Source: Deefgea piscis
GTDB lineage: Bacteria > Pseudomonadota > Gammaproteobacteria > Burkholderiales > Chitinibacteraceae
Assembly (NCBI RefSeq): GCF_013284055.1
Contig: NZ_CP054143.1
Location: 1,240,001 to 1,304,000 of the forward strand
Length of the DNA stretch: 64,000 bases
Direction: 5' to 3'
Part shown: positions 52,282 to 64,000 of the stretch, in pieces
Layout: each line of letters opens with the position of its first letter
How positions within the stretch are numbered: position 1 is the stretch's first letter
Program-made: the position numbers and the translations under genes
The notes under the pieces: generated by a model
Seen by the model: the letters and a program-made list of their open reading frames with translations, nothing else
What the model was told of the DNA's origin: nothing
The model's database searches: none

Positions 52282-53088
52282 GTGCTACAGCCAAAAATGA
52301 GCGAAACGCTATTAGCTTTATGTGCCATTGCACGTGAGGTCGCAGCCACAGAAATCATGCCGCGCTATCAAAAAGTCGTTGCTGAAGTGAAGCATGACGG
52401 CAGTTTGTTTACCGAGGCCGATTTGGCGGCGCAAACAGCATTGCAACGATTATTGCCTGGTTTGCTCGATTGCCCCGTTTTGGGCGAAGAAATGACGCAG
52501 GCCGAGCAAGAGCAACTATGGGCGGCGCATGCCGATGGTTTGTGGGTGGTCGACCCGATTGATGGCACGACTAATTTCGCGCACGGCTTACCCAATTTTG
52601 CTGTGTCGATTGCATTGATGCGTCAGCATCGTCCGGTGTTGGCCGTGGTGTATGTGCCGGTATTGGATGAATGCTTTGCAGCTGAGGCCGCTTGCGGTGC
52701 ATGGTTAAATGATGAGCGCTTGCCACGGGTGCGAGACGAGCGTCCTTTGTCTGGTGCGATTGCTTCGGTTGAAACCAAGTGGTTGTCTGGGCATTTAGCG
52801 ACGCGGATCGTGACCTTGAATCCCTATCACAGTCACCGCAATTTTGGTGCATCCACCATAGATTGGTGCTGGCTGGCGGCGGGGCGCACTGATGTTATGC
52901 TGCATGGGGCGCAAAAACTTTGGGATTACGCTGCAGGGGTGTTGATCCTACTGGAGTCAGGCGGACAAGTTGGTTCGATTTTCCATGATGAGTATTGGCA
53001 AGAAAATCCTTGGCATCGCAGCGCGGTCGCCGCGCGAACACCGTCGCTTTATGCTGCTTGGCAGGTATGGGTGCAAGCTAATAAGTAA
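52282..53088 (+). CDS. Inositol monophosphatase family phosphatase
   Basis: A 268-residue metal-dependent phosphatase. It has GSLFTEADLAAQTALQRLL, the GEE of the metal site, the motif WVVDPIDGTTNFAHGLPNFA and the C-terminal WDYAAGVLILLESGG. It removes phosphate from inositol phosphate or a similar small molecule, and the true substrate in Betaproteobacteria is unclear. The start is GTG 52282 with AGAGA upstream; ATG 52297 is possible. Confidence 0.85.
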   Translation: MLQPKMSETLLALCAIAREVAATEIMPRYQKVVAEVKHDGSLFTEADLAAQTALQRLLPGLLDCPVLGEEMTQAEQEQLWAAHADGLWVVDPIDGTTNFAHGLPNFAVSIALMRQHRPVLAVVYVPVLDECFAAEAACGAWLNDERLPRVRDERPLSGAIASVETKWLSGHLATRIVTLNPYHSHRNFGASTIDWCWLAAGRTDVMLHGAQKLWDYAAGVLILLESGGQVGSIFHDEYWQENPWHRSAVAARTPSLYAAWQVWVQANK

Positions 53089-53112
53089 TGTATTGTGTTG
53101 CAGGCTTTAATA

Positions 53113-53146
53113 AATAATGGCTAGGTGTATATACCTAGCCATTATT
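53113..53146. repeat. Perfect palindrome between convergent genes, family-like copy 7
   Basis: AATAATGGCTAGGT and ACCTAGCCATTATT are perfect 14-bp arms around GTATAT. The inner part shares TGGCTAG/TATACC with the dispersed family, though the outer ends differ. Confidence 0.75.
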
Positions 53147-53165
53147 TTATTCCACGTTGCTGAAA

Positions 53166-54014
53166 TTAAGCTGCTTGTTGTTCAAGTAGATATTTAGCGC
53201 CGTTATCTAGGCCTAAATGTTGAACTAAGTAGGGCATGATTTCTTTAAGTTCATTATTTAAAGTCCACGGTGGATTCAAGATAAACATCCCGCTGCCATG
53301 CATGCCAAAACCATCCGCGCGTGGCGTATGCACGGTGAGCGCAACATGTAACCAGCTTTTTGCGCCGAGCTTTTTGAGTTTCTCAGGCATTTGCTTGGTT
53401 TCGGCCCGTGACAATTGCGGATACCACACCGCATATGTACCCGTTGGAAAGCGCTCTAGCGCTTCTTTTAGTGTTTCAACCACCCGCACATAATCATGCT
53501 TTTCTTCATACGGTGGATCAATCAACATCAAAGCCCGACGCGGCGGCGGCGGTAATACGCTTTTGATGCTGGCAAAGCCATCCGCTTGCACCACTTTGGC
53601 TGCGCGGCCGGCATCCAGAAAATTCTCCGCCAGTAACTTGCTGTCACTTGGATGCAATTCAAATAAACGTAATTTATCGTCCCTGCGCTGCAAAGCCTGC
53701 GCCACATATGGTGAGCCAGGATATAACTGCAAATGCGCGCTACCTGCGTTCAAATCTTTTACAACATCTATATAGCGTTGCAGTGGCGCGGGTAAATCAG
53801 TGCGCTGCCATAATCGCGCAATGCCGGTTTCGAATTCGGCATTTTTGGTCGCATAGCCTTGCGTCAATGAATACACGCCCGCACCGGCGTGCGTATCGAT
53901 ATACCACCAAGGTTTGTCTTTTTGATTCATATAATCGAGCAGCATCACCTCGATGCAATGCTTGAGAACGTCGGCATGGTTGCCAGCGTGGAAGGCGTGA
54001 CGATAACTGAGCAT
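53166..54014 (-). CDS. rlmJ: 23S rRNA (adenine-2030 N6)-methyltransferase
   Basis: A 282-residue SAM-dependent methyltransferase that modifies A2030 of 23S rRNA. It starts MLSYRHAFHAGNHADVLKHC, the family signature. A SAM motif WYIDTHAGAGVYSL follows, and the catalytic motif DPPYEEKHDYVRV (DPPY) lies near residue 164. The end HGSGMFILNPPWTL is also typical. Length is normal. It is next to the rrn operon but divergent from it, which may be chance. Confidence 0.93.
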   Translation of the reverse strand: MLSYRHAFHAGNHADVLKHCIEVMLLDYMNQKDKPWWYIDTHAGAGVYSLTQGYATKNAEFETGIARLWQRTDLPAPLQRYIDVVKDLNAGSAHLQLYPGSPYVAQALQRRDDKLRLFELHPSDSKLLAENFLDAGRAAKVVQADGFASIKSVLPPPPRRALMLIDPPYEEKHDYVRVVETLKEALERFPTGTYAVWYPQLSRAETKQMPEKLKKLGAKSWLHVALTVHTPRADGFGMHGSGMFILNPPWTLNNELKEIMPYLVQHLGLDNGAKYLLEQQAA

Positions 54015-54474
54015 ATATATACATATAAAAAGAGCTTGAATGCGCTAATTGTACTCGTTCAGACGTTTTGCTTAAGTTTTGATTGAGTTAATGGCGATTA
54101 ATTATTCGCATATTGATTGGGCTTGGTGCAGTTTGCGTGGTTGCGTTGCTTTTGTGTCAATTTTAGATGTTATGAAAATCAACGACTTAGCACCTTTGTG
54201 TGGTTTTCTTTGCACCTAGGTGTTGACGGACTTTAGGTGGGTGGGTATAGTTCGGCCTCTCTGCTGCTGACACAGCAAACGAAACAAGCGGTTTTCCAGC
54301 TGGTTTCAGTGTCTAAGCCACTGATCTTTAACAAAATACAGCCGATGAGTGTGAGTGCTTGGTTTGCCAGTCAAACAAGTGCTTACACTCAAGATTTAAA
54401 AGAAATCTTGGTTTTTAACCAAGTGTTTCTTTGAGTAATGAGTACTAAGCCAAGTATGTAAATTCAGCTAGATT
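54015..54474 (+). other. rrn promoter and leader region
   Basis: It holds the rlmJ promoter at the left, the rrn P1 promoter (54223-54251) and a leader with a boxA antitermination site at 54321-54333 (CTGATCTTTAACA). There is no gene in it. Confidence 0.75.
54223..54251 (+). promoter_or_regulatory. rrn P1 promoter
   Basis: TTGACG and TATAGT separated by exactly 17 bp, about 220 bp before 16S. Confidence 0.8.
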
Positions 54475-56009
<1,535 letters not shown>

Positions 56010-56072
56010 AAGAGAAAGATTGGTAGATTAAGTACTCACACTCATCGGCTGTAGATTTGAAAGAAACGATAT

Positions 56073-56149
56073 GGGTCAGTAGCTCAGTTGGTTAGAGCAC
56101 CGTGTTGATAACGCGGGGGTCATAGGTTCGATTCCTATCTGACCCACCA
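56073..56149 (+). tRNA. tRNA-Ile (GAT) in the rrn spacer
   Basis: GGGTCAG acceptor, anticodon loop TTGATAA (GAT), T-arm ATAGG TTCGATT CCTAT, CCA encoded at 56147-56149. Confidence 0.97.
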
Positions 56150-56156
56150 GTATCAC

Positions 56157-56232
56157 GGGGGTTTAGCTCATCTGGTAGAGCACCTGCTTTGCAAGCAGGG
56201 GGTGAACGGTTCGAGTCCGTTAACCTCCACCA
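56157..56232 (+). tRNA. tRNA-Ala (TGC) in the rrn spacer
   Basis: GGGGGTT acceptor, anticodon loop TTTGCAA (TGC), T-arm with TTCGAGT, CCA encoded at 56230-56232. Confidence 0.97.
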
Positions 56233-56591
56233 TTATCTGCTGTAGAAAATAGAATTCTATGTATTGCACGTTGTTATGTGCAGTGTATTTTATTCTGGTT
56301 TCTAAAATTAGAATGATTAGTCATTTAATGATTAATTAAATATCGCTCTTTAACAAAATAGAAGAAGTAATTAATTCCAATAAACATTGTAATGGAATTA
56401 GATTTGAGAATAACTGCTTGCAGTTGTTGTTGAGTTTAGTTTCAAAGTAAAAATATTGGGTTGATTGTATCTGTTCAGTTGTGCTGGTCTCATGCCAGTG
56501 TAACTGAACCGCAAGTGAAATGAGAACTCACTTGCAAGTCGCAAATACGATTTCAGTAATCTGAGATACGTTTTACGTGTTTGAGGTTATA
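56233..56591 (+). other. Spacer between tRNA-Ala and 23S
   Basis: It has a boxA site CGCTCTTTAACA at 56344-56355. Near its end is the left half of the 23S processing stem: AGGTTATAGGATCAAGC (56584-56600) pairs perfectly with 59476-59492. There is no gene. Confidence 0.8.
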
Positions 56592-59485
<2,894 letters not shown>

Positions 59486-59709
59486 ATAACCTGAAGCGCG
59501 TAGTGCGACGATGGATATAATTGACCCAAAGTAGGACGGTGTGAAAGCGCTGAACTACAAAAAATACTTAAATGGTGTTGATTGGTGTGTAGTATAATTA
59601 CTTCTTCTATTGATTTTACGAGTTAGCGTTGTAGGTTGCGGTCTGAAAAGATAGCGGCTGAATGCGATAACTCTCGTGTAGCTCGAAAGAGTTGCACCAG
59701 ACAGTTTAA

Positions 59710-59826
59710 TGTCTGGCGACCATAGCGAGGTGGTCCCACTCCTTCCCATCCCGAACAGGACAGTGAAACACCTCAGCGCCGATGATAGTGCGGATTGCCC
59801 GTGTGAAAGTAGGTCATTGCCAGACT
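59710..59826 (+). rRNA. rrf: 5S ribosomal RNA
   Basis: TGTCTGGCGACC at the start pairs with the end GCCAGAC. The internal CCATCCCGAACAGG and CGCCGATGATAGTG segments are typical. Length is about 117 bases. Confidence 0.95.
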
Positions 59827-59836
59827 TCCCTATAGA

Positions 59837-59867
59837 GAAGCCCGATTCGAAAGAGTCGGGCTTTTTG
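59837..59867 (+). terminator. Terminator of the rrn operon
   Basis: AAGCCCGATTC pairs with GAGTCGGGCTT around GAAA (one mismatch), followed by T-run. Confidence 0.92.
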
Positions 59868-60028
59868 CTATGCGTCGTTTCGGTGCTGGAGTACAAATTG
59901 TAGATACCGATGTGCTGTATCTCTTCCTAGCCCTTGCAATATAGACTGCTGAGGAATATACCTTGGCCTGAAGCTTTTGTAGTGATGCTATGCTGGAGTG
60001 GATTGCAGATCTTAGGGGTTGCGATGTC

Positions 60029-60346
60029 ATGACTTGGTTTGTGTATATTTTAGTTTGCCGAGGTAATCGGTTGTATACCGGCGTAACAACGGATATAGAA
60101 CGTCGATATGTACAGCATCTCAATGGAAAAGGCGCGCGCTATACGCGAGCTTTTCCTCCTGAACGGATTTTAATTCGCTGGCTTTGTAATGATCAACGCG
60201 TTGCTTTGCGGGTTGAATATGCGATTAAGCAGTTAACGACGGCACAAAAATGGGCATTAGTGGCTGAGTCATCAAGTTTGGGTGAAGAATTGCGATGTAT
60301 TGATGGGATTTGGACTGAAGTTAAATTGAAAGAATTGAAAGTATAA
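60029..60346 (+). CDS. GIY-YIG domain protein (YhbQ-like)
   Basis: A 105-residue small nuclease-fold protein. It has WFVYILVCRGNRLYTGVT (the GIY-YIG-equivalent VYI...YTG), DIERRYVQHLNGKGARYTRA with the catalytic arginine, and EYAIKQLTTAQKWAL with the metal-binding glutamate. Single-domain members are common and their substrate is mostly unknown; structure-specific DNA cutting is expected. ATG 60029 is chosen; an upstream frame to 59990 lacks family likeness. Confidence 0.88.
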   Translation: MTWFVYILVCRGNRLYTGVTTDIERRYVQHLNGKGARYTRAFPPERILIRWLCNDQRVALRVEYAIKQLTTAQKWALVAESSSLGEELRCIDGIWTEVKLKELKV

Positions 60347-60401
60347 AAAATCACGATGAATTAATAGATTCATCGTGATATGAAATGCACTCAATAATTA
60401 T

Positions 60402-61637
60402 TTATTGATCTAGTTTATGTATTGTTTTACGCAGAACAAATAATAAAGCGAGTCCTGGTAATGCAATTGCGGCTGAAATCATAAAGAAATGCGACCAACC
60501 CACTGCAGTAACGAGATAACCAGATGCAGGTCCTACATAAACTCGACCAAAAGCAGTTAATGCAGATAAGAGCGCGTATTGAGTTGCAGTAAAATTCGGG
60601 TTACATAAGCTCATTAATAAGGCGACGGCTGCTGTTGTGCCCATTCCGCCGGCTAGATTCTCGGTGCTGATCGCAAAGAGTAACAAACCAATATCAGGCG
60701 AACCATGAATAGCAATGAGCCAATAACCTAAATTGGTGAGTGCTTGTAATATGCCAAAAATGACCAGCGATTTATATAAGCCCCAGCGCAACATCAAAAT
60801 GGCTCCGGCAAAACCCCCGACTAAAGTGGCAACTAGACCAAAGACTTTATAGGCTTGGCCAATAATTGATTTGCTATATCCCATGTCGAGTAAGAATTTT
60901 GTAGATAAGCTGCCAGCAAAAGCATCGCCAAGTTTATAGGCAACGACTAAAGCCAATAGAATCCACGCGCCATCACGGGAAAAAAATTCTTTTAATGGAT
61001 CGATAATTGCAGAACGTAGACTCAGTGGTGGTTTGGTCTGCAATACAGGCTCGGGCGAAAAAAAGGTGACGATGGCCATGGTGCCCATAATCCCCGCCAT
61101 AACTAGGTAAGTTTGTTCCCAAGTTAATATACCGTCGGCCAAAATAAGTGCGACAGCACCTGATGTTAGCATTGCCATTCGATAACCGAAGACGCCCACA
61201 GCCGCTCCGGCGCCACGCTCTTCGGGCTGTAGCACTTCGGTGCGGTAGGCATCAATGACGACGTCTTGAGTTGCTGAAAAGAAAGCAATTAATAGCGCCA
61301 TCAAGGCAAAAGTGGCTAAGTGTGTTTGTGGATCAAGCCCACTCATTTTGGCGATGACTGCAGCAAGCGCAATTTGGGTTATTAAAATCCAACCCCGACG
61401 CCGGCCTAAGAATGGCATTGGAAAGCGATCAACGAGGGGTGACCATAAAAATTTCCAAGTATAAGGTTGTCCAACCAAGGTAAACCAACCTATGGTTTTA
61501 ATATCTAAACCAGCATCGGATAACCATGCTTGCAGTGTGGATCCGGTGAGTGCTAATGGCAGACCAGAAGCAAAGCCAAGTAGCATTGCCGCACAAATTC
61601 GCCGATTATTAAAAACGGCTAGATATTTAGAAAACAT
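60402..61637 (-). CDS. ampG: Muropeptide permease AmpG-like MFS transporter
   Basis: A 411-residue transporter with 12 hydrophobic segments. AmpG features are AAMLLGFASGLPLALTGSTL, LQAWLSDAGLDIKTIGWFTL (helix 2), KFLWSPLVDRFPMPFLGRRR, SATQDVVIDAYRTE and ENLAGGMGTTAAVALLMSLC. It imports anhydromuropeptides released by wall turnover into the cytoplasm for recycling and, in some bacteria, for beta-lactamase signalling. It lies downstream of xthA on the same strand, with a family palindrome in the 54-bp gap. Confidence 0.9.
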   Translation of the reverse strand: MFSKYLAVFNNRRICAAMLLGFASGLPLALTGSTLQAWLSDAGLDIKTIGWFTLVGQPYTWKFLWSPLVDRFPMPFLGRRRGWILITQIALAAVIAKMSGLDPQTHLATFALMALLIAFFSATQDVVIDAYRTEVLQPEERGAGAAVGVFGYRMAMLTSGAVALILADGILTWEQTYLVMAGIMGTMAIVTFFSPEPVLQTKPPLSLRSAIIDPLKEFFSRDGAWILLALVVAYKLGDAFAGSLSTKFLLDMGYSKSIIGQAYKVFGLVATLVGGFAGAILMLRWGLYKSLVIFGILQALTNLGYWLIAIHGSPDIGLLLFAISTENLAGGMGTTAAVALLMSLCNPNFTATQYALLSALTAFGRVYVGPASGYLVTAVGWSHFFMISAAIALPGLALLFVLRKTIHKLDQ

Positions 61638-61689
61638 AGGTGTATTGCTCTGTGTTGATTTATTTTTAAAGGCTATGAAGCAATACCTA
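61638..61689. repeat. GGTATTGC-family palindrome, copy 8
   Basis: AGGTGTATTGC and GCAATACCT ends around an AT-rich loop, filling nearly the whole gap between xthA and ampG. Part of it would serve as the ampG leader. Confidence 0.75.
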
Positions 61690-61691
61690 GC

Positions 61692-62465
61692 TTATATTGA
61701 ATAGTCGTAATCAATGACTAGCGGGGCGTGATCGGAAAATTTTTCATCTTTGTAGACGTAAGCTTGTTGGGCTGTGGCGGCCAATTGTGGAGTCGCGATT
61801 TGGTAATCGATACGCCAGCCAACGTCTTTGGCATAGGCCTGACCGCGGTTGCTCCACCAGGTGTAGCCTGGTACTTCTGGGTATAGAGTGCGCCAGACAT
61901 CAACCAGCTGCAGTTCACTGAGCATACGCGTAAACCAAGCGCGTTCTTCGGGCAGAAAGCCGGAATTTTTTAAATTGCCTTTCCAGTTTTTTAAGTCGAT
62001 TTCATTGTGGGCAATGTTCCAGTCGCCCATTACGATGACATCACGACCCGAGGCCGATAATGAGGCGAGATGTGACCAAAAATGCTCTAAAAAGACAAAT
62101 TTAACCGCTTGACGCTCTTCCGAAGATGAACCAGAAGGCAGATACAGTGAAATGACCGATAAATTACCAAAGCGCACTTCTAAATAGCGTCCTTCGGCAT
62201 CAATTTCAGGAATGCCAAGGCCAACAATAACTTGGTCTGCAGCTCGGCGGCAGTAAAGACCGACGCCGCTATAACCTTTTTTTTCTGCGTAGTGAAAATA
62301 AGCCGTGAAGCCTGCAGGGCTTTGCATTTCGGGACTTAAATCAGCGGCTTGTGCTTTCAGTTCTTGTACGCCAATAATGTCGGCATTTTGGCCGGCTAAC
62401 CAAGTTAAAAAACCTTTGCTGGTGGCGGAACGAATACCGTTGAGATTGGCAGAAATGATGCGCAC
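61692..62465 (-). CDS. xthA: Exodeoxyribonuclease III
   Basis: A 257-residue AP endonuclease and 3'-5' exonuclease of base-excision repair. It has the ordered motifs [24 protein letters not shown] (catalytic Glu), SGVGLYCR-like [27 protein letters not shown] (Asp-Asn), and the C-terminal [12 protein letters not shown] (Asp-His). The start is GTG 62465 with AGGA eight bases upstream. It is divergent from pyrE. Confidence 0.92.
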   Translation of the reverse strand: MRIISANLNGIRSATSKGFLTWLAGQNADIIGVQELKAQAADLSPEMQSPAGFTAYFHYAEKKGYSGVGLYCRRAADQVIVGLGIPEIDAEGRYLEVRFGNLSVISLYLPSGSSSEERQAVKFVFLEHFWSHLASLSASGRDVIVMGDWNIAHNEIDLKNWKGNLKNSGFLPEERAWFTRMLSELQLVDVWRTLYPEVPGYTWWSNRGQAYAKDVGWRIDYQIATPQLAATAQQAYVYKDEKFSDHAPLVIDYDYSI

Positions 62466-62540
62466 GGGGAGAAATCCTTGTTCAAGGGTGATATGCTTCG
62501 GGGTTGTTTAAATAGTAGTGTTTTAGAGGGATTATTCCGC

Positions 62541-63182
62541 ATGACTGATTTTCGCCGCGACTTCATCCGTTTTGCTGTAGAGCAACAAGTACTTTGTTTT
62601 GGCGATTTTATCACCAAAGCAGGCCGTGCTTCGCCGTACTTTTTTAATGCCGGACTTTTTAGCGATGGCACTTCAGTTGGTGAATTAGCGCGATTTTACG
62701 CGCAGGCTGCGCTGGCCTCGGGTGTGGAGTTCGATGTTTTATTTGGACCTGCGTATAAAGGCATTGTCCTGGCATCCGCGACAGCGGTCGCACTATCAAG
62801 CGCAGGGCATAATGTGCCCTTCGTGTTTAACCGTAAAGAAGCGAAAGATCACGGCGAAGGCGGCGTATTGGTTGGCGCGCCATTAAAGGGTCGGGTGATG
62901 ATTATTGATGATGTGATCTCGGCAGGTACTTCAGTACGAGAATCGGTCAATATGATTCGTGCCGCGGGCGCCGAGCCAGCTGGGGTGTTGATTGCATTGG
63001 ATCGCATGGAACGTGGGCAAGGTGATTTGTCAGCAGTGCAAGAGGTCGAGCAACAGTTTGGTATTCCGGTTATTCCGATTGCGACGTTACAAGATTTATT
63101 GGGATTTCTTGCAGAACAAAAAGGAATGACTGACAATCTAGATAGAGTACAAAGTTATCGCCGTCAGTATGGCATTGATTAA
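62541..63182 (+). CDS. pyrE: Orotate phosphoribosyltransferase
   Basis: A 213-residue enzyme that joins orotate and PRPP to orotidine 5-phosphate in pyrimidine synthesis. It has [52 protein letters not shown] (catalytic loop) and the PRPP motif [17 protein letters not shown]. Length matches E. coli PyrE. ATG 62541 is preceded by AGAGGG. The DUF4124 gene starts 13 bp downstream and may be co-transcribed. Confidence 0.95.
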   Translation: MTDFRRDFIRFAVEQQVLCFGDFITKAGRASPYFFNAGLFSDGTSVGELARFYAQAALASGVEFDVLFGPAYKGIVLASATAVALSSAGHNVPFVFNRKEAKDHGEGGVLVGAPLKGRVMIIDDVISAGTSVRESVNMIRAAGAEPAGVLIALDRMERGQGDLSAVQEVEQQFGIPVIPIATLQDLLGFLAEQKGMTDNLDRVQSYRRQYGID

Positions 63183-63195
63183 TTAAAGGGTAGAT

Positions 63196-63780
63196 ATGCG
63201 TTTTGTGTGGGTATTGCCATTATTACTATTTCATCAGCTGTGTTATGCGACGGTATATCGTTGGGTTGATGAAACAGGTAAGGTGCAATATAGCGATAAA
63301 CCGCCGGTTGGTCAGTCAAAATCCCTCATGGAATTAGATAAATCAGCGCGGATACGCAAAGGCAATGAGGCGATACTCACCACGGAAGAAAAGCAGGCCT
63401 TAGAAGAGAAAAAACGCGCCGAGCAAGAGCAACGGCGGGCGGACAAGGCGTTACTCCAATCTTTTTCTAAGCCAGAAGAAGTCGATTTATTGCGTGACCG
63501 ACAAATTGAGGCGGTTGATGCTGGAATGCAAACTAATGTATTACGTCGCACAACCGTACAAAAGCGCTTGGACGCACAGCAATCCAAATTAAATAAATTA
63601 AGTAACAATCAGCGCGCTGTTTCTGCGGAATTATTGGCAGATATTGCAGTAACAAAAAAAGAATTGGCTGATATTGATAGCGCTATTGCCACTCAGCAAC
63701 GAGCTGTTATTGCAATTAAAGAGAAGGCTGAGTTACAAAAGAAACGTTTGATTGAGTTAAGGAATGTTCAACCTCGTTAA
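63196..63780 (+). CDS. DUF4124-domain secreted coiled-coil protein
   Basis: A 194-residue exported protein. A signal peptide (LPLLLFHQLCYA) is followed by the DUF4124 motif TVYRWVDETGKVQYSDKPP (residues 19-37), then a long charged coiled coil (about 55-190, many K/E/Q/R). The function is unknown; DUF4124 proteins are periplasmic and common in Proteobacteria. It starts 13 bp after pyrE. Confidence 0.85.
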   Translation: MRFVWVLPLLLFHQLCYATVYRWVDETGKVQYSDKPPVGQSKSLMELDKSARIRKGNEAILTTEEKQALEEKKRAEQEQRRADKALLQSFSKPEEVDLLRDRQIEAVDAGMQTNVLRRTTVQKRLDAQQSKLNKLSNNQRAVSAELLADIAVTKKELADIDSAIATQQRAVIAIKEKAELQKKRLIELRNVQPR

Positions 63781-63879
63781 CGCGTGAGCATTGGATTTAC
63801 AGTTTGATTGAGATTGCGGTGCTCTTATCATGTGAGAGATGTCAGTATCAATATTAATTTTTTGCGAGAAGTAAATCAT

Positions 63880-64000
63880 ATGATTGAAAATAATGAACCA
63901 GTCCGCGCGGTACTCGGTATTGATATCGGTGGCACGGGCATTAAAGGCGCACCGGTGAACGTAGCCACTGGTGAGTTCTTGGCTGAGCGACATCGCATTG
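63880..64000 (+). CDS. ppgK: Polyphosphate glucokinase, N-terminal part (runs off the window)
   Basis: The first 40 codons are visible. [20 protein letters not shown] is the phosphate-binding start of the ROK-type polyphosphate glucokinases; the KGAPV variant is typical of PpgK rather than other ROK kinases. The enzyme phosphorylates glucose with polyphosphate or ATP. GAGAAG lies before ATG 63880. The rest lies beyond the window. Confidence 0.75.
   Translation, partial: MIENNEPVRAVLGIDIGGTGIKGAPVNVATGEFLAERHRI

Overview
The window comes from a chromosome of a Betaproteobacterium, most likely of the order Neisseriales (Chitinibacteraceae or Chromobacteriaceae-like; a Deefgea-type organism is my guess, not shown). 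The basis is the complete rrn operon (16S - tRNA-Ile - tRNA-Ala - 23S - 5S), the style of the proteins (PilZ, DUF2061, DUF4124, YqiA, RlmJ, polyphosphate glucokinase) and a moderate GC content. Almost all of it is ordinary housekeeping and accessory metabolism.

Layout. 1-2.6 kb: end of an unknown gene, a nucleotidyltransferase-fold protein, a cell-wall hydrolase lipoprotein, a small CWC protein and a TonB-like protein. 2.8 kb: tRNA-Gln. 3-8.5 kb: a run of minus-strand genes (NTF2-fold protein, OmpA lipoprotein, TerB-DUF697 protein, methyltransferase, periplasmic binding protein) with one plus-strand parvulin isomerase. 8.7-12.9 kb: MdaB-type reductase, an SbtA bicarbonate-transporter family protein with a PII-like partner, a PEP-CTERM protein and a zinc-ribbon membrane protein. 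13-19.3 kb: PLP aminotransferase, diguanylate cyclase, cytochrome b561 and DAHP synthase. 19.5-26 kb: cysteine desulfurase-rhodanese fusion, agmatine deiminase with a divergent LysR regulator, a lysozyme-inhibitor-like secreted protein, a second binding protein, DUF1289 and endonuclease I. 26.2-30.1 kb: a phytase-like secreted esterase behind a Pho box, an MTHFR-family protein, a broken HTH gene and a PilZ protein.

30.1-34.2 kb is the unusual part: an AT-rich island wedged between the PilZ gene and metH. It starts with repeat-rich DNA. Then comes a tightly coupled three-gene cassette of unknown function, enclosed by two 74-bp near-identical repeats that can each fold into a 20-bp-stem hairpin. 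After it comes a second cassette: a membrane-anchored macro-domain protein, overlapped by a small HxGH (cytidylyltransferase-like) nucleotidyltransferase, and converging on these a PARP-like ADP-ribosyltransferase candidate whose start lies directly behind the metH stop. An ART, a macro domain and a nucleotidyltransferase together suggest an ADP-ribose/NAD-based conflict or defence system. This is the best candidate for something undescribed.

34.2-48 kb: metH, two short unknown genes, fabI, pta, a quinone reductase-YqiA-Dyp peroxidase cluster, an LtaS-like sulfatase, two tRNA-Lys genes and gloA. 47.6-54 kb: an NhaD-type antiporter, phosphoketolase, an inositol-monophosphatase family enzyme and rlmJ. 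54.2-59.9 kb: the rrn operon. 60-64 kb: a GIY-YIG protein, ampG, xthA, pyrE, a DUF4124 protein and the start of a polyphosphate glucokinase. Phosphoketolase and Pta can together connect pentose phosphates to acetyl-CoA.

A family of roughly 50-bp palindromes with GGTATTGC / GCAATACC-like ends recurs through the window, mostly just behind stop codons. GTAGGGCGG...-type hairpins recur from 27.7 to 30.6 kb.
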